Source: Gluconobacter morbifer G707 (GTDB lineage: Bacteria; Pseudomonadota; Alphaproteobacteria; Acetobacterales; Acetobacteraceae). Taken from it: a stretch of DNA of 64,000 nt. The stretch covers positions 1-64,000 of the forward strand of contig NZ_AGQV01000007.1 in the NCBI RefSeq assembly GCF_000234355.1, in the 5' to 3' direction. The notes under the pieces were generated by a model. That model saw nothing but the letters and a program-made list of their open reading frames with translations, was not told where the DNA came from and searched no databases. The position numbers and the translations under genes were made by a program. Positions 62,913-64,000 of the stretch are shown one piece after another (position 1 is the first letter of the stretch; every line of letters starts with the position of its first letter).

Positions 62913-62946
62913 AAAAAAGCCGCCTGTGCAGACAGGTGGCTTTTTT
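62913..62946. terminator. Bidirectional intrinsic terminator between pssA and the ROK kinase gene
   Basis: Stem AAAAAAGCC-CCTGT/ACAGG-GGCTTTTTT (62913-62946; one G/T mismatch) with a GCAG loop, A-run on one side and T6 on the other. Serves the convergent pssA and sugar-kinase genes. Confidence 0.88.
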
Positions 62947-62975
62947 CATGAGATATGCTCCTGTGGACGTAACAG

Positions 62976-63911
62976 TTATTCCGTTACATCCCACAGCCAT
63001 GCCGCACCCCGGACACCCGAACTGTCACCATGCTTGTTACGGACAATCGGCGTCGTGCAGACCGGCGTGATGACATGTTGCGCCAGAAGCGGCGGGACGC
63101 GCTCATAAAGCGTGTTCAGGTTGGACACACCACCACCCAGCACAATGATGTCCGGATCAAGGAAGTTGATCACCATCGCACAGGCCCGTGCGAAACGCTC
63201 CGTATACCGCGTCAGGGCCGCAATCGCCGCCCGGTCGCCATTGGCGGCGGCCTCCTCGATCCCGGCCGTGTTGCGATGGCCCGGCCCTTTCCATTCCGCA
63301 GCCAGAGCCGGACCGCACAGATAGCGCTCCATGCACCCCTTGTTCCCACAGAAACACGGCCGGGCAGGCTCATCCGTGGATTCGAACCAGGGCAACGGCA
63401 GATGCCCCCATTCCCCGGCAATGTGATGCCGCCCCTCAAGGACACGACCGTTATTAACGATCCCCGCCCCCATGCCGGTGCCGATGATAACGCCGAAAAC
63501 CGTCAGCATCCCCTTTGCCGCGCCATCGGCGGCTTCGGAAAGAGCGAAGCAGTTCGCATCGTTTTCCGTCCGCACCGGACGCGCCAGAGCAGCCTCCAGA
63601 TCCAGCCCGAAAGGCTGATTGTTGAGCCAGGTGGCATTGGCATTCTTGATCAGACCCGTCTCCGGCGAGATCGAACCCGGAATCCCCACTCCCAGCGTAG
63701 ACGTATGCTGCCCCGCGGAAACACGATGACTGGGCACGGCACCAAGCCGGTGATCGACAGACGTTACCAGATCGCGGATTGCGAGCACGGCCTCCTGATA
63801 CACACCCGGATTGGGAATCCGTTCCCGCAGGACGAGATCGCCCGTACGGTCCAGAACTGCAATTTCGATCTTCGTTCCACCAAGATCGATTCCAAGGCGG
63901 TAATCAGCCAT
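62976..63911 (-). CDS. ROK-family sugar kinase (fructokinase/glucokinase type)
   Basis: 311 residues from ATG 63911; a longer frame to 63956 begins poorly. ATP motif GIDLGGTKIE at about residues 7-16, catalytic Asp in RTENDANCFALSEA and zinc motif CFCGNKGCMERYL. Substrate is fructose or glucose by family; not resolvable here. Oriented toward the pssA terminator. Confidence 0.87.
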   Translation of the reverse strand: MADYRLGIDLGGTKIEIAVLDRTGDLVLRERIPNPGVYQEAVLAIRDLVTSVDHRLGAVPSHRVSAGQHTSTLGVGIPGSISPETGLIKNANATWLNNQPFGLDLEAALARPVRTENDANCFALSEAADGAAKGMLTVFGVIIGTGMGAGIVNNGRVLEGRHHIAGEWGHLPLPWFESTDEPARPCFCGNKGCMERYLCGPALAAEWKGPGHRNTAGIEEAAANGDRAAIAALTRYTERFARACAMVINFLDPDIIVLGGGVSNLNTLYERVPPLLAQHVITPVCTTPIVRNKHGDSSGVRGAAWLWDVTE

Positions 63912-64000
63912 CTCAAGCCCTGCGCTGTTTGAAGGCGGCCACCAGAAGAAAGCCACCTGACCAATGGAAAACGCATTTCATGCGTCACACTGCTTTACCG

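Noticed and set aside
63912-64000. Gene at the right edge
   Set aside because: Only 89 bases are available beyond the sugar-kinase start; no frame there has support.

Overview
This window is about 64 kb of high-GC, gene-dense bacterial chromosome. It most likely comes from Gluconobacter or a very close acetic acid bacterium (Alphaproteobacteria, Acetobacteraceae). The best evidence is the 808-residue membrane-bound PQQ glucose dehydrogenase (39364-41790), which has the length and sequence character I remember for the Gluconobacter enzyme. Supporting evidence is a cyanide-insensitive bd-type quinol oxidase (cioAB plus a small third gene), extra periplasmic c-type cytochromes, a Hint-domain surface protein of a type common in Acetobacteraceae, and the zapA-6S RNA-fau arrangement. 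I see no rRNA or tRNA gene, no CRISPR array and no insertion sequence. Almost everything looks like core chromosome.

Layout. 16-2223 (minus): a ZapB-like coiled coil, zapA, 6S RNA, fau and a YmdB-type phosphodiesterase. 2213-4499: a coupled pair with a degenerate thiamine-phosphate-synthase-like protein, then two lipoproteins (fasciclin type; Gly/Trp repeat type). 4601-10249: an EF-P modification set (divergent epmA and epmB, then efp) around a membrane GGDEF/EAL protein and an AhpD-like protein. 10254-14156: an inositol-phosphatase family gene, then an OmpA-like/MotA-like/MotB-like triad resembling a non-flagellar stator. 14242-22465: lepA, two glycosyltransferase-like proteins, a heme oxygenase, an AsmA protein and a purine permease. 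22586-23483: a small phage-like lysis remnant with a frameshift. 23579-29118: tusA-like, then xseB-ispA-dxs-tlyA-rlmN (isoprenoid precursors plus rRNA modification), preceded by a leader that can form a pseudoknot.

29194-39054: argG, an FKBP lipoprotein, tdk, two paralogous cytochromes c, trpS, and the minus-strand series rpmI-rplT, pheS-pheT-lpxB. 39364-42923: glucose dehydrogenase, a secreted protein with two TonB-C-like repeats and a small Cys-repeat secreted protein. 42989-49153 (minus): sufE, hslVU and two sensor kinases in tandem. 49273-54639: envelope genes, including a zinc-ribbon membrane protein, ftsE, ftsX, a DUF218 protein, plsC and DUF2125. 54855-57490: cioA, cioB and a 51-residue partner. 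57591-59312: the Hint protein with an AT-rich leader. 59786-62908: gloB, a methyltransferase, and psd-pssA for phosphatidylethanolamine synthesis. 62976-63911: a ROK-family sugar kinase.

The genes fit a strict aerobe that oxidises sugars in the periplasm. Glucose dehydrogenase feeds electrons to ubiquinone and the bd-type oxidase drains them. The surrounding genes maintain the envelope (LpxB, PlsC, Psd/PssA, AsmA, FtsEX) and translation (EF-P, LepA, PheST, TrpS, RlmN, TlyA). The observations most worth checking are the multi-state leader before xseB, the stator-like triad, the frameshifted lysis remnant and several proteins whose catalytic motifs have decayed. All identifications come from reading the sequence; no database search was run.
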